Positions 1 through 8,450 of a stretch of DNA of 64,000 bases are shown piece by piece. Numbering within the stretch: position 1 is the stretch's first letter; each line of letters begins with the position of its first letter. Below the pieces are notes generated by a model, which saw nothing but the letters and a program-made list of their open reading frames with translations, had not been told where the DNA came from and searched no databases. The DNA comes from Acidovorax temperans (lineage in GTDB: Bacteria; Pseudomonadota; Gammaproteobacteria; Burkholderiales; Burkholderiaceae_C). Position numbers and translations under genes: made by a program. The stretch spans positions 1,144,501-1,208,500 of the forward strand of contig NZ_VFPV01000002.1 of NCBI RefSeq assembly GCF_006716905.1. The letters are read 5' to 3'.

Positions 1-521
1 TTTTGATAAGCCAGTTCCGACTGCAGCAGCGCAGCCTGGGCGGCGTCCAGGTGCGGTAGCACCACGGGCACGGTTTCGTTCCACCAGGGCAGGCCGCGCA
101 GATTGGGCTGGTGGCGGTCAAAGTCGCGCCCCACCAGGTGCATGCGGGCCAGCATGGCGCCCACGGCCGCGCAGTGCACGGGCTCGGGGGCCAACTGGCT
201 CTTGCCGCGCAGCTTGCTCACCACCGCCGCGGGCTTGCCCGCCACGGTGTGCAGGATTTCGCCGTATTTGTCGGCCCGGGGCTCGGGCACGGGGATGCCG
301 CCGTGCGCCAGGTGCTTCATCAGGTGCAGGTAAAACGGCAGTTGCTCGGCCGTCAGGCGCTCGAACAGCGTGAGCACGAATTCACCCTGCGTGCTGGTGA
401 GGAAGTAGTTGGTGTTTTCAATCCCGCCCTCAATGCCGCGCAGTTCGACCAGCTCGCCAATTTGCAGGCGGCGCAGCACTTCGCGTGCATCTTTTTTGGA
501 GACTTCGGTAAAAACGGCCAT
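1..521 (-). CDS. thrB: Homoserine kinase (ThrB), C-terminus outside window
   Basis: Phosphorylates L-homoserine with ATP on the way to threonine, in the cytoplasm. The translation begins MAVFTEVSKKDAREVLRRL and continues with the G-I-E-G-G-I-E-N-T-N-Y-F segment typical of the aminoglycoside-phosphotransferase-fold ThrB of proteobacteria. About 173 of the usual ~315-320 residues are visible; the catalytic C-terminal half lies beyond position 1. The ATG at 519-521 is chosen because the family N-terminus starts there. The neighbouring DUF2782 gene and polA are common companions of this thrB in Comamonadaceae (family knowledge). Confidence 0.9.
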   Translation of the reverse strand, partial: MAVFTEVSKKDAREVLRRLQIGELVELRGIEGGIENTNYFLTSTQGEFVLTLFERLTAEQLPFYLHLMKHLAHGGIPVPEPRADKYGEILHTVAGKPAAVVSKLRGKSQLAPEPVHCAAVGAMLARMHLVGRDFDRHQPNLRGLPWWNETVPVVLPHLDAAQAALLQSELAYQ

Positions 522-631
522 CGTTCAGCTCAGCGGGGGAAAAGCAGGGGCGGGGGAAAAGAGGCAAGCCAAAGCCAGGGGGTAGGCTCCGGCGCCTGCA
601 ATGCAGCACGGGCACAGGCGCCCGCGCAGGC

Positions 632-991
632 TCAGAACTTCATCACGTTCCAGACACGGGGCGCGGTGTTGGTTTCAGCACCGCTGTTGCTGCCGCTGCG
701 GCTGCGTGCGCCGTCGGGCGACTTCACTTCGTAGGCGGGCATGTCGCTGCCCTTGGGCTGCACGTTGATGCTTTGCGTTTGGCCGCCCACGCGCAGCTCG
801 TCCACGCGGCTGCCGCCGTCTTCCACCCGAATGCGTTCAGCGCGCTGGTTGCCACGGCCGCCAAGTTGCTCTGGATTTGATAGCTGCTCGCGCTTTTCCA
901 CATTGCCCTGGGTGGCATTTTGGTTGGTATTTTGGGCCAGCAGGGGGCTGGACGCCAAGCCCAGCAAGAGAAAAAGTTGAAGTGCGCGCAT
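632..991 (-). CDS. DUF2782 small exported protein
   Basis: A 119-residue protein with a signal peptide (MRALQLFLLLGLASSPLLA, cleavage probably after AQA/LA-Q around residue 19-20), followed by an Asn/Gln-rich segment and a core with R-I-R-V-E-D-G-G-S-R-V-D-E-L-R-V-G-G. This matches the DUF2782 family of small periplasmic proteins, of unknown function, usually encoded beside thrB and polA. I start it at the ATG at 989-991, because an upstream in-frame start would put 31 residues in front of the signal peptide. It is co-directional with thrB, 110 bp upstream of it, so the two may share a transcript. Confidence 0.8.
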   Translation of the reverse strand: MRALQLFLLLGLASSPLLAQNTNQNATQGNVEKREQLSNPEQLGGRGNQRAERIRVEDGGSRVDELRVGGQTQSINVQPKGSDMPAYEVKSPDGARSRSGSNSGAETNTAPRVWNVMKF

Positions 992-1095
992 GGCGCCGAT
1001 TGTAGGCGGGGCAGGCTGCGCGCCTGGGGGCAGCGGGCAGAGCCAGTGTTTGCCTGCCGCTGCTGTGTGGCGCGCCGGGGGCAACCGTCAGGCCA

Positions 1096-1515
1096 TCAGG
1101 GGTGCTTGGGGCACACGCCCGCTTCGCACGGCACCGTGCGCTGCGCGATGAAGGCGCCAAACTTCTTGCCCAGCTGCCCCATCTGCACGCACACATCGCC
1201 GCGCGCGTCAAAGGCATAGCCCTGCTGGCCCGACGCGTTGAGCAGTTCCACCTTGGCCAGTGCCAGTTTGGCGAACTGGTCGGGGTGGTGCCACTGCTCG
1301 GCGCAAATGTTGTGGAAGACGAAGGTCGAGTACACCAGCTCGCTCACGGCGGGCTTGTCCATCTGCAGCCGCAGCACGCCGTTGTCCAGTTGCGCAGATT
1401 TGATTGCGTTGCCGCGCAGCGACTTGTTCAGTGGCGCGGGCAGGTGGTTCAGATCCGTCTCAGCCACCGCCAGGGTGCACGCAGCGCTGAGCAGCAATGC
1501 CAGCATTTTTTTCAT
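1096..1515 (-). CDS. Hypothetical secreted protein
   Basis: A 139-residue protein with a clear signal peptide (MKKMLALLLSAACTLAVA, cleavage after A-V-A near residue 18). The mature part has four cysteines (the N-I-C-A-E-Q segment, the G-D-V-C-V-Q segment, and two in the C-terminal P-C-E-A-G-V-C-P), consistent with an oxidised periplasmic protein. I do not recognise a named family. It lies divergently from polA with a 142-bp gap holding both promoters, and co-directionally upstream of the DUF2782 gene. Start is the ATG at 1513-1515. Confidence 0.7.
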   Translation of the reverse strand: MKKMLALLLSAACTLAVAETDLNHLPAPLNKSLRGNAIKSAQLDNGVLRLQMDKPAVSELVYSTFVFHNICAEQWHHPDQFAKLALAKVELLNASGQQGYAFDARGDVCVQMGQLGKKFGAFIAQRTVPCEAGVCPKHP

Positions 1516-1657
1516 GGTTGACCTTTGTCCGTTGAACTGCCGCAGCAGCGGGTGGCGAAGTGCCAGCGCCGTGGGGCGCGTTATTTTGCCGGCTTTCGGG
1601 CCCCGCGCCGCTGCCAAGCGCCTGCGGTGGCTGGCGGTTCGTGTGCACAATCCGTGC

Positions 1658-4456
1658 ATGACTGACAAAAAGACCTTGGTGCTGGTGGATGGCTCCAGCT
1701 ACCTCTACCGCGCCTTCCACGCCATGCCCGACCTGCGGGCCGTGCCGGGCGACCCTACCAGCCCTGCCACCGGTGCCATTCGCGGCATGATCAACATGAT
1801 GCAGGCCCTGCGCAAAGAGGTGGTGGCCGACTACGCCGTGTGCGTGTTCGACGCCTCGGGCCCCACCTTCCGCGACGCGCTGTACACCGAATACAAGGCC
1901 ACGCGCTCGCCCATGCCCGACGACCTGCGCAGCCAGATCGAGCCCATCCACCAGGTAGTGGACTTGCTGGGCTGGAAGGTGGTGGCTGTGCCCGGCGTGG
2001 AAGCCGACGACGTGATCGCCACCCTGGCCCACACGGCCGCCGCACAGGGCATGGAGGTCATCGTGTCCAGCGGCGACAAAGACCTGAGCCAACTGGTCAA
2101 CGAGCACATCACCATCATCGACACCATGAGCGGCAAGCGCCGCGACGTGGCGGGCGTGACGGCCGAGTTTGGCGTGCCCCCTGCACTGATGGTGGACTAC
2201 CAGGCCCTGGTGGGCGACACCGTGGACAACGTGCCCGGCGTGACCAAGGTCGGCCCCAAAACCGCCGCCAAGTGGCTGGAAGAATACGGCTCGCTCGACA
2301 ACCTGATTGCCAACGCCGATGCCATCAAGGGCGTGGCGGGCAACAACCTGCGCGAGGCCATTGCAAGCGGCCAACTGGCCTTGAGCCGCCAGCTCGTCAC
2401 CATGAAGACCGACTGTGCGCTGGCCGACTACATTCCCGGCCTGCCCGCGTTTGACGACATCACACTGGATGCGCCCGACAACGAGGGCCTGCTGCCGTTT
2501 TACGAAAAGTACGGCTTCAAGGGCCTGGCCGCCGCCATCAAGGGCGCTGCAGCCCCGGCCACAGCAGCCCCCACCGTCGCCATGCCCGGCCAAAGCGGCG
2601 ACCTGTTCGCGGACCACTCCGCCAGCACCGTGGCCGAAGAAGCCCAGCACCGCACGGTGGTGTACGACACCATCCTCAACTGGGCCGACTTTGACCAGTG
2701 GCTAGAGCGCCTGCACAAAGCCCCGCTCACGGCCATCGACACCGAGACCGATTCGCTGGACGAGATGCGCGCGCAAATCGTCGGCATCAGCTTCAGCGTG
2801 CAGCCCGGCGAAGCCGCCTACATCCCCCTGCGCCACGAAGGCCCCGATGCGCCCGCGCAGTTGCCGCTGGATGAAGTGCTCGCCCGCCTCAAGCCCTGGC
2901 TGGAAGACCCCAAGCACCCCAAGCTGGGCCAGCACATCAAGTACGACCGCCATGTGTTCGCCAACCACGGCATTGAGGTGCAGGGCTACGCGCACGACAC
3001 CATGCTGCAAAGCTACGTGCTCGAAGTGCACAAACCCCACAACCTGACCAGCCTGGCCGAGCGCCACACTGGCCGCAAAGGCATCAGCTACGAAGACCTG
3101 TGCGGCAAAGGCGCGCACCAGATCCCGTTTGCGCAGGTGCCCGTGGACAAAGCTGCCGCCTACTCGTGCGAAGACTCTGACCAGACGCTGGACGTGCACA
3201 ACGCCCTGTGGCCCCTGCTGCAGGCGGACGACAAATTGCGCTTCATCTACGAGCTGGAGATTGCGAGCAGTGAGGCCCTGTACCGCATCGAACGCAACGG
3301 CGTGCTGATTGACGCACCCACGCTGGCCGCCCAAAGCCACGAACTGGGCCAGCGCATCCTGCAGCTCGAAACCGAGGCGTATGAGATTGCCGGCCAGCCC
3401 TTCAACCTGAGCAGCCCCAAGCAGCTGGGCGAAATCTTCTTCGACAAGCTGGGCATGCCCGTGGTGAAGAAGACCGCCACCGGTGCCCGCAGCACCGACG
3501 AAGAAGTGCTGGAAAAACTGGCCGAGGACTACCCCCTGCCCGCCAAGCTGCTGGAGCACCGCAGCCTCGTCAAGCTCAAAGGCACCTACACCGACAAGCT
3601 CGCCCAACTGGCCCTCCCACGCACCGGCCGCGTGCACACCCACTACGCGCAGGCCGTGGCCGTGACCGGGCGGCTGTCCAGCAACGACCCCAACCTGCAG
3701 AACATCCCCATCCGCACCCCCGAAGGCCGCCGCGTGCGCGAGGCCTTTGTGGCCCCCGCAGGCCGCGTGATCGCCAGCGCCGACTACTCCCAAATCGAGC
3801 TGCGCATCATGGCCCACCTGAGCGGCGACCACTCGCTGCTGCACGCCTTCCACGCCGGGCTGGACGTGCACCGCGCCACCGCTGCCGAAGTGTTTGGGGT
3901 GGAGGTCGATCAGGTCACCAGCGAGCAACGCCGCTACGCCAAGGTCATCAACTTTGGCCTCATCTACGGCATGAGCAGCTTCGGCCTGGCCAAAAACTTA
4001 GGCATCGAAACCAAGGCCGCAGCCGCCTACATCGACAAATACTTCCAGCGCTACCCCGGCGTGAAGCAGTACATGGACGACACCAAGGCCGCCGCCAAAT
4101 CCATGGGCTATGTCGAAACCGTGTTTGGCCGCCGCCTGTACCTGCCCGAAATCAACTCCCCCAACGGCCCCCGCCGCGCCGGGGCCGAACGCGCCGCCAT
4201 CAACGCGCCCATGCAGGGCACAGCGGCCGACCTCATCAAGCTGGCCATGGTGGCGGTGCAGAAGGAGCTGGACGCCCACAAGCCGGACATCAAGATGATC
4301 ATGCAGGTGCACGACGAACTGGTGTTCGAGCTGCCCGAGAGCGAGGTGGACTGGCTCAAAACCCACATCCCGCGCCTGATGGCGGAGGTGGCTGCGCTGA
4401 AGGTGCCGTTATTGGCTGAGGTGGGGGTGGGGGCTAATTGGGATAAGGCGCATTGA
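1658..4456 (+). CDS. polA: DNA polymerase I
   Basis: 932-residue family A polymerase used for Okazaki-fragment processing and repair. The N-terminal 5'-3' exonuclease starts LVLVDGSSYLYRAFHAMP and carries the E-A-D-D-V-I-A and S-G-D-K-D-L-S-Q acidic motifs. The 3'-5' proofreading domain has an intact D-x-E motif (A-I-D-T-E-T-D, D361/E363). Polymerase motif A (D-Y-S-Q-I-E-L-R, ~709), motif B (R-R-Y-A-K-V-I-N-F-G-L-I-Y-G) and motif C (V-H-D-E, ~884-887) are all present. Length is normal. The ATG at 1658 is chosen over longer in-frame starts because homologues begin just before T-L-V-L-V-D-G. It is transcribed alone, away from the secreted protein gene. Confidence 0.98.
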   Translation: MTDKKTLVLVDGSSYLYRAFHAMPDLRAVPGDPTSPATGAIRGMINMMQALRKEVVADYAVCVFDASGPTFRDALYTEYKATRSPMPDDLRSQIEPIHQVVDLLGWKVVAVPGVEADDVIATLAHTAAAQGMEVIVSSGDKDLSQLVNEHITIIDTMSGKRRDVAGVTAEFGVPPALMVDYQALVGDTVDNVPGVTKVGPKTAAKWLEEYGSLDNLIANADAIKGVAGNNLREAIASGQLALSRQLVTMKTDCALADYIPGLPAFDDITLDAPDNEGLLPFYEKYGFKGLAAAIKGAAAPATAAPTVAMPGQSGDLFADHSASTVAEEAQHRTVVYDTILNWADFDQWLERLHKAPLTAIDTETDSLDEMRAQIVGISFSVQPGEAAYIPLRHEGPDAPAQLPLDEVLARLKPWLEDPKHPKLGQHIKYDRHVFANHGIEVQGYAHDTMLQSYVLEVHKPHNLTSLAERHTGRKGISYEDLCGKGAHQIPFAQVPVDKAAAYSCEDSDQTLDVHNALWPLLQADDKLRFIYELEIASSEALYRIERNGVLIDAPTLAAQSHELGQRILQLETEAYEIAGQPFNLSSPKQLGEIFFDKLGMPVVKKTATGARSTDEEVLEKLAEDYPLPAKLLEHRSLVKLKGTYTDKLAQLALPRTGRVHTHYAQAVAVTGRLSSNDPNLQNIPIRTPEGRRVREAFVAPAGRVIASADYSQIELRIMAHLSGDHSLLHAFHAGLDVHRATAAEVFGVEVDQVTSEQRRYAKVINFGLIYGMSSFGLAKNLGIETKAAAAYIDKYFQRYPGVKQYMDDTKAAAKSMGYVETVFGRRLYLPEINSPNGPRRAGAERAAINAPMQGTAADLIKLAMVAVQKELDAHKPDIKMIMQVHDELVFELPESEVDWLKTHIPRLMAEVAALKVPLLAEVGVGANWDKAH

Positions 4457-4515
4457 GCGACCGTGGCCGACGGACTGGAACTGTCTGTCGCGCTCCATAG
4501 CATGGGAGGGAACGT

Positions 4516-5718
4516 ATGCCGAATCAGCTCTACAAAATTCCGCGTGTGACAGACGTTCAAATCGTGCACGCGTTGACCAAACTTGGCAAAGAGTTTGGCG
4601 ATTTCGATGTCTCCGCCAATGCGATGCAGCATGGGCTGGGATCTGTGAGGTTTCCCGGTGAACCAGCGCTGCCTGCCTGGCAGCAGGTCATTGCACTAAA
4701 TAGTGAACTCATTGACCATTTCACTGCAGGTATTGTCGGCATATCTGTAACTTACTACAGGGGCGGAAGTACTGGAGACCCAGTTCAAAAGTCCCCCGTG
4801 CTTGACGACCTTTTTATTGACCTTAATGGCGTCGATCCAGGACGCCTGAAGGCGGCGGCTGCGGTTCTTGCAGCTTTTCGCCCGGTATCTGTACCGAAAT
4901 CAGCCAAAGCCAGTGAAGCAGTTTTGGCGCAACAGGCCATTCAAGAGTCGACGTTTGCCCGACTTCAAAAGCAACTCGAAGAGCTTTTTGCGCAGACGAT
5001 CCAAGTTCGCCAGCAGCTTGATGATTCTGTGCGGCAGAAAACTGAAGAGTTGGAGGCGGCGTTTTTAGCCAAGCAGCATGCTGCTGATGAGGAGATCAAC
5101 AGACGGCAAGCCGACTTGCAAGAAAGGCATGACGAGCTTCAGCGTCGCGCTCAGGAGTTGGATGACAGCGACAACACCTTTGCGCGTCGAAAGATTCGTG
5201 ATGGCATGCTCAATGATGTAACCGAGCGAGTCAAAAATTTTGACGTGTCCAACGCTACGCGGAATGCTCGTAGGCCTGTGGAATGGGGTATGCGAAGCTT
5301 GATCTTTCTTTTTATTCTGTTGATGGCATGGACGGGGTTCGAGCTGTTCACGAGTCGTGCGGCGCAGACGTCAATCGAAGCAGCCGTTACACACATCCGA
5401 GAAGCCGCGTCACCGGCAGCGTCTCCCGCATCCTCTGTGTCTGCAAATCTGGGGCTTGCTACATCAATGCTGCACGACGCGTCGACTGAACGTATTGCAC
5501 TTTGGATTCGCTTCTCCTTGTTAACGATCGGTCTCGTTGGAGCAATCCTTTACTACATCCGCTGGCAGAGCCGTTGGGCGGAGCAATTCGCGGCTACCGA
5601 AAACTCCCTCAAGCAATTTCACTTAGACGTGAACCGTACGAATTGGGTAGTGGAAACGTGCCTAGAGTGGCGAAAAGAGTCTGACTCTGCTATCCCACTT
5701 TCTCTAGCAGGCCGTTGA
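4516..5718 (+). CDS. Coiled-coil membrane protein, 3' end replaced by IS5
   Basis: 400 residues as it reads now. Residues ~1-120 form a globular N-terminal part. Residues ~125-225 are a long charged, Gln/Glu-rich coiled coil. Two hydrophobic segments follow (about 268-286 and 343-361) with a ~55-residue loop, and then a soluble tail. I do not recognise the family. Base use is clearly less GC-rich than polA, suggesting acquired DNA. A good ribosome site (GGGAGG, 4506-4511) precedes the ATG. The last native codons end at the CTAG at 5704-5707; the final Ala-Gly-Arg and the stop come from the IS5 terminal repeat, so the natural C-terminus is lost. A membrane-anchored sensor or scaffold is possible, but this is inference. 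Confidence 0.6.
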   Translation: MPNQLYKIPRVTDVQIVHALTKLGKEFGDFDVSANAMQHGLGSVRFPGEPALPAWQQVIALNSELIDHFTAGIVGISVTYYRGGSTGDPVQKSPVLDDLFIDLNGVDPGRLKAAAAVLAAFRPVSVPKSAKASEAVLAQQAIQESTFARLQKQLEELFAQTIQVRQQLDDSVRQKTEELEAAFLAKQHAADEEINRRQADLQERHDELQRRAQELDDSDNTFARRKIRDGMLNDVTERVKNFDVSNATRNARRPVEWGMRSLIFLFILLMAWTGFELFTSRAAQTSIEAAVTHIREAASPAASPASSVSANLGLATSMLHDASTERIALWIRFSLLTIGLVGAILYYIRWQSRWAEQFAATENSLKQFHLDVNRTNWVVETCLEWRKESDSAIPLSLAGR

Positions 5719-7029
5719 AAAAGTGGGCATCGAACGCATCAGGGACGCTGTTTTCGAAGAAACGAGTGGCCCAGACGCGTCTGCGCAGCGATTGCACCGG
5801 CCAATCTGGCCTGTTTGCAGGCCATCTCGCCCATTTCGGGCGCACGTATCCCCGGGCTCACGCATGATGCGCGTCCCACCAGCCACCCAGACTGCCCATG
5901 CGCACCAGGTTGTAGGTGGCAAAGCACAGCAGCGCCTGGCCCGCGAGCTTGGCCTGACCGATCAGCTTGGTCTTGGCCAGACCACCCACGGTCTTGATCC
6001 AGCCAAAGGCCTCCTCGATGCGCTTGCGCACCTTCAGGCTGGTCTTGTAGCTCTCGTGCCGCGTGACTCTGGCGTCGACCGCCGAGTGCTTGTCCTTGGC
6101 CGCCACGTGTGGCGTGACCAAAAGCCGGCGGCAGCCCTTGATGAAGGCCTTGCTGTCGTAGCCCTTGTCGGCCCCGACCGTGGCCCGCTTGTTCCTGTTG
6201 CCCCGGCGCCCCAGCATGGCCAGCGCCGCTTCGCGCTCGGCGGTGCCACTGGCGTGGGTGATCTCAACATCCACGATCAGCCCGTTGCGGTTTTCCATGA
6301 GGATGTGCCCCATGTGGCACAGGCGGGACTTGTCACCCGCGCTCTTCTTGAACAACCGTGCATCAGCGTCCGTGGTGCTTTGGTGGGTGTCGTTGCAGCG
6401 CTCCTGTCCTTTGAAGTCCACCTCGGGATTGCGTCCGGGCGGCGTGTCGCTGTCATCGTCTTTGCGCTTGAAGCTCTTGTGCGAGGCCCAGGCTTCGATG
6501 AGCGTGCCGTCCACGCTGAAGTGCTCGTCGCTGGCAAGCCGCCCCCACTGGGCGCTGAGCTTGACGCGCTCGAAGAAGGCACGGGCGAGGTCTTCGTTGA
6601 ACAAGCGTTCGCGGTTGGCGCTGAAGGTGGAGTGGTCCCAGACCTTGTCTTCGATGTTCAGGCCCACGAACCAGCGGTACAGCAGGTTGTAGCTGACCGC
6701 CTCGACCAGTTGGCGCTCGCTGCGGATGGAGAACAGGATCTGCAGCAGCAAGGCCTTGAGCAGCATCTCCGGCGGCACCGAGGGGCGGCCCCGGCGGGCG
6801 TACACCGCGTCGAACTCGCGGTTCATCGTCGCCAGCAGCGCATCGACTGCGGCGCGCAGTTTGCGCAGCGGGTGTGTCGCCGGTACCCGCTCTTCAAGGC
6901 TGATGTAGCTGAACATCGCCCCCTGGAAGTCTTGGTTGCCTCTCATCGTCCTCGTCTGGGTTGTTCGCCGATGGCTTCAGATCGTACTGGCCGAGGCCAG
7001 CGTCGGCGGGGGATTTTTTCAACGGCCTG
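5708..7029 (-). mobile_element. IS5-family element, copy 1
   Basis: 1322 bp bounded by 15-bp perfect terminal inverted repeats (CAGGCCGTTGAAAAA at 5708-5722 and its complement at 7015-7029). The 4-bp sequence CTAG lies on both sides (5704-5707; on the right it is C-T-A at 7030-7032 plus G at 8215, split by the IS630 element). CTAG fits the YTAR targets of the IS5 subgroup. Because the flanking sequences on the two sides are unrelated, this could be a true duplication or the result of recombination between two IS copies. Confidence 0.9.
5858..6946 (-). CDS. IS5-family transposase (copy 1)
   Basis: 362-residue DDE transposase, full length. It has the N-terminal DUF772-like segment found in IS5 proteins and the catalytic blocks S-V-D-G-T-L-I-E-A-W (first Asp), V-G-A-D-K-G-Y-D-S (second Asp) and R-I-E-E-A-F-G-W-I-K (Glu). 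It is almost identical to the copy at 8533-9621, differing at a few N-terminal residues (for example NREFDAV here against HSEFEAV there). It occupies most of the element and reads in the opposite direction to the second copy. Confidence 0.93.
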   Translation of the reverse strand: MRGNQDFQGAMFSYISLEERVPATHPLRKLRAAVDALLATMNREFDAVYARRGRPSVPPEMLLKALLLQILFSIRSERQLVEAVSYNLLYRWFVGLNIEDKVWDHSTFSANRERLFNEDLARAFFERVKLSAQWGRLASDEHFSVDGTLIEAWASHKSFKRKDDDSDTPPGRNPEVDFKGQERCNDTHQSTTDADARLFKKSAGDKSRLCHMGHILMENRNGLIVDVEITHASGTAEREAALAMLGRRGNRNKRATVGADKGYDSKAFIKGCRRLLVTPHVAAKDKHSAVDARVTRHESYKTSLKVRKRIEEAFGWIKTVGGLAKTKLIGQAKLAGQALLCFATYNLVRMGSLGGWWDAHHA

Positions 7030-7032
7030 CTA

Positions 7033-8212
7033 GTGTGGTGTCTCAAAAGTAAGCATCAAATAATGGTACTCGCTGCCCGCGCCACAGATGCCAAGATGGT
7101 GTCCGCACTTTTATGCCACACGAACGGCTTGGGATCCTCGTTGTGACGATCAATGTATTCCCGTATGGATTGCTCCAGCTGAGCAACGCTGGTGTGGGCG
7201 CTGCGCTTGATCCACTGCTCGCTGATCTGGCTAAAGAAACGCTCGACCAGATTGAGCCAGGACGCTGAGGTGGGCGTGAAGTGAACGTGGTAGCGAGGAT
7301 GGGCTGCTAGCCAGGCCCGCACTGCCTGCGTCTTGTGCGTGCCGTAGTTGTCCATGATCAGGTGAATGTCTTGTTCGCCAGGCACCGCTGCATCGATGGC
7401 TTTGAGGAACTGCAGGAATTCCACACTGCGGTGACGGCGCTTGAGCTGTCCTATGACTTTGCCAGTGGCCACATCCAGCGCTGCAAACAGCGACGTTGTG
7501 CCATGGCGCTTGTAATCGTGCGTGCGCATGCTGGGTTTGCCAAACGTCAGTGGTAACCCTGGTTGGGTGCGATCCAGAGCCTGGATCTGGCTCTTCTCGT
7601 CCACGCACAGCACCAAGGCGCGATCGGGTGGTGCCATATACAGCCCCACCACATCCCGTACCTTGTCCACGAAATGGGGATCCGTCGATAGCTTGAAGGT
7701 TTCTTGCAGGTGCGGCTTCAGCCCAAAGGCATGCCAGATGCGCTGCACCGTCGCGGGCGATACGCCAGCGTGCCGACTCATCTGGCGCACGCTCCAGTGC
7801 GTGGCGTTGTCAGGCTTGCTCTGGCGAACCTTGTCCACAATGAGCTGAACCTGCTCGTCGCCCACACTGCGCGGGCGGCCAGCGCGCGGGGCATCGGTCA
7901 AACCCGCCAGACGATACGCCCGGTAGCGCCGCCGCCACTTGGAGACAGTTTGCACCGTCGTGCCCAAGCGTTGGGCAATCATGGTGCCCGACTCCCCATC
8001 TGCGCAGCCCAGCACGATTCGCATGCGCAGCTTCTCGTCCTCGGGCGCTTTGCGTACGCGCAGTCGCGCATGCAGCTCTGCCCGCTCGGCATCGGTGATC
8101 TGCAGCTTCGTGGCGGGGCGTCCAGGGTGGGCCATCAGCGTAGTCTCCTATAAGGAAGCTGATTCGACCAACACCGGTCAAAATAGTTCTATCTATTTTT
8201 GAGACACCACAC
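7033..8212 (-). mobile_element. IS630-family element
   Basis: 1180 bp with 16-bp perfect inverted ends (GTGTGGTGTCTCAAAA at 7033-7048 and complement at 8197-8212). It is flanked by a TA dinucleotide on each side (7031-7032 and 8213-8214), the duplication expected of IS630/Tc1-type elements. The target TA is the centre of the CTAG that borders IS5 copy 1, so the IS630 arrived after that IS5. Confidence 0.92.
7056..8135 (-). CDS. IS630-family transposase
   Basis: 359 residues, complete. An N-terminal helix-turn-helix half (residues ~20-140, with [12 protein letters not shown] and [12 protein letters not shown]) precedes the DDE catalytic domain: [10 protein letters not shown] (Asp), [10 protein letters not shown] (Asp) and [11 protein letters not shown] (Glu). 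The start at 8133-8135 gives the usual M-A-H-P-G-R-P-A N-terminus. Nothing suggests that it is inactive. Confidence 0.93.
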   Translation of the reverse strand: MAHPGRPATKLQITDAERAELHARLRVRKAPEDEKLRMRIVLGCADGESGTMIAQRLGTTVQTVSKWRRRYRAYRLAGLTDAPRAGRPRSVGDEQVQLIVDKVRQSKPDNATHWSVRQMSRHAGVSPATVQRIWHAFGLKPHLQETFKLSTDPHFVDKVRDVVGLYMAPPDRALVLCVDEKSQIQALDRTQPGLPLTFGKPSMRTHDYKRHGTTSLFAALDVATGKVIGQLKRRHRSVEFLQFLKAIDAAVPGEQDIHLIMDNYGTHKTQAVRAWLAAHPRYHVHFTPTSASWLNLVERFFSQISEQWIKRSAHTSVAQLEQSIREYIDRHNEDPKPFVWHKSADTILASVARAASTII

Positions 8213-8214
8213 TA

Positions 8215-8446
8215 GGCCAATGGGCGGGCGGCCGTTGCCTGCCTTGGGGTAGTGCGGCTCTATCACCTGACACAGAGCGGCCCATGGCACTATTGTCTGC
8301 ATGGTCCGCAAGAACTCTTCGCGTCGGGTGGGTTTGCGCGAATGCTCGAATCCGTTGTCTTGATCTGCGGCCATTGCCAGGGTCTGCTGCTTCATCTGCG
8401 GATAACGTTTGACCCCCCTCAACGGTGGACCTTAATCAGCGTTGCC
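8215..8446 (-). pseudogene. Remnant of a different IS5-type element
   Basis: On the minus strand from 8395 the DNA encodes MKQQTLAMAADQDNGFEHSR, then a segment with I-V-P-W-A-A-L-C and the signature I-E-P-H-Y-P-K-A-G-N-G-R-P-P-I-G-L. This is the N-terminus of a well-known IS5-group transposase, quite distinct from the 362-residue one next door. It stops after ~60 residues at the CTAG junction, so most of the gene is lost. The outer edge (GGCAACGCTGATTAAGGTCC read from 8446 leftwards on the minus strand) is probably its terminal repeat, followed by TTAA at 8447-8450. Confidence 0.75.
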
Positions 8447-8450
8447 TTAA

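Noticed and set aside
2702-3928. 408-codon open frame on the minus strand inside polA
   Set aside because: It is the mirror of the GC-biased polA codons: composition is Val/Gly/Ala/His-rich with no domain, and polA on the plus strand is unmistakable.
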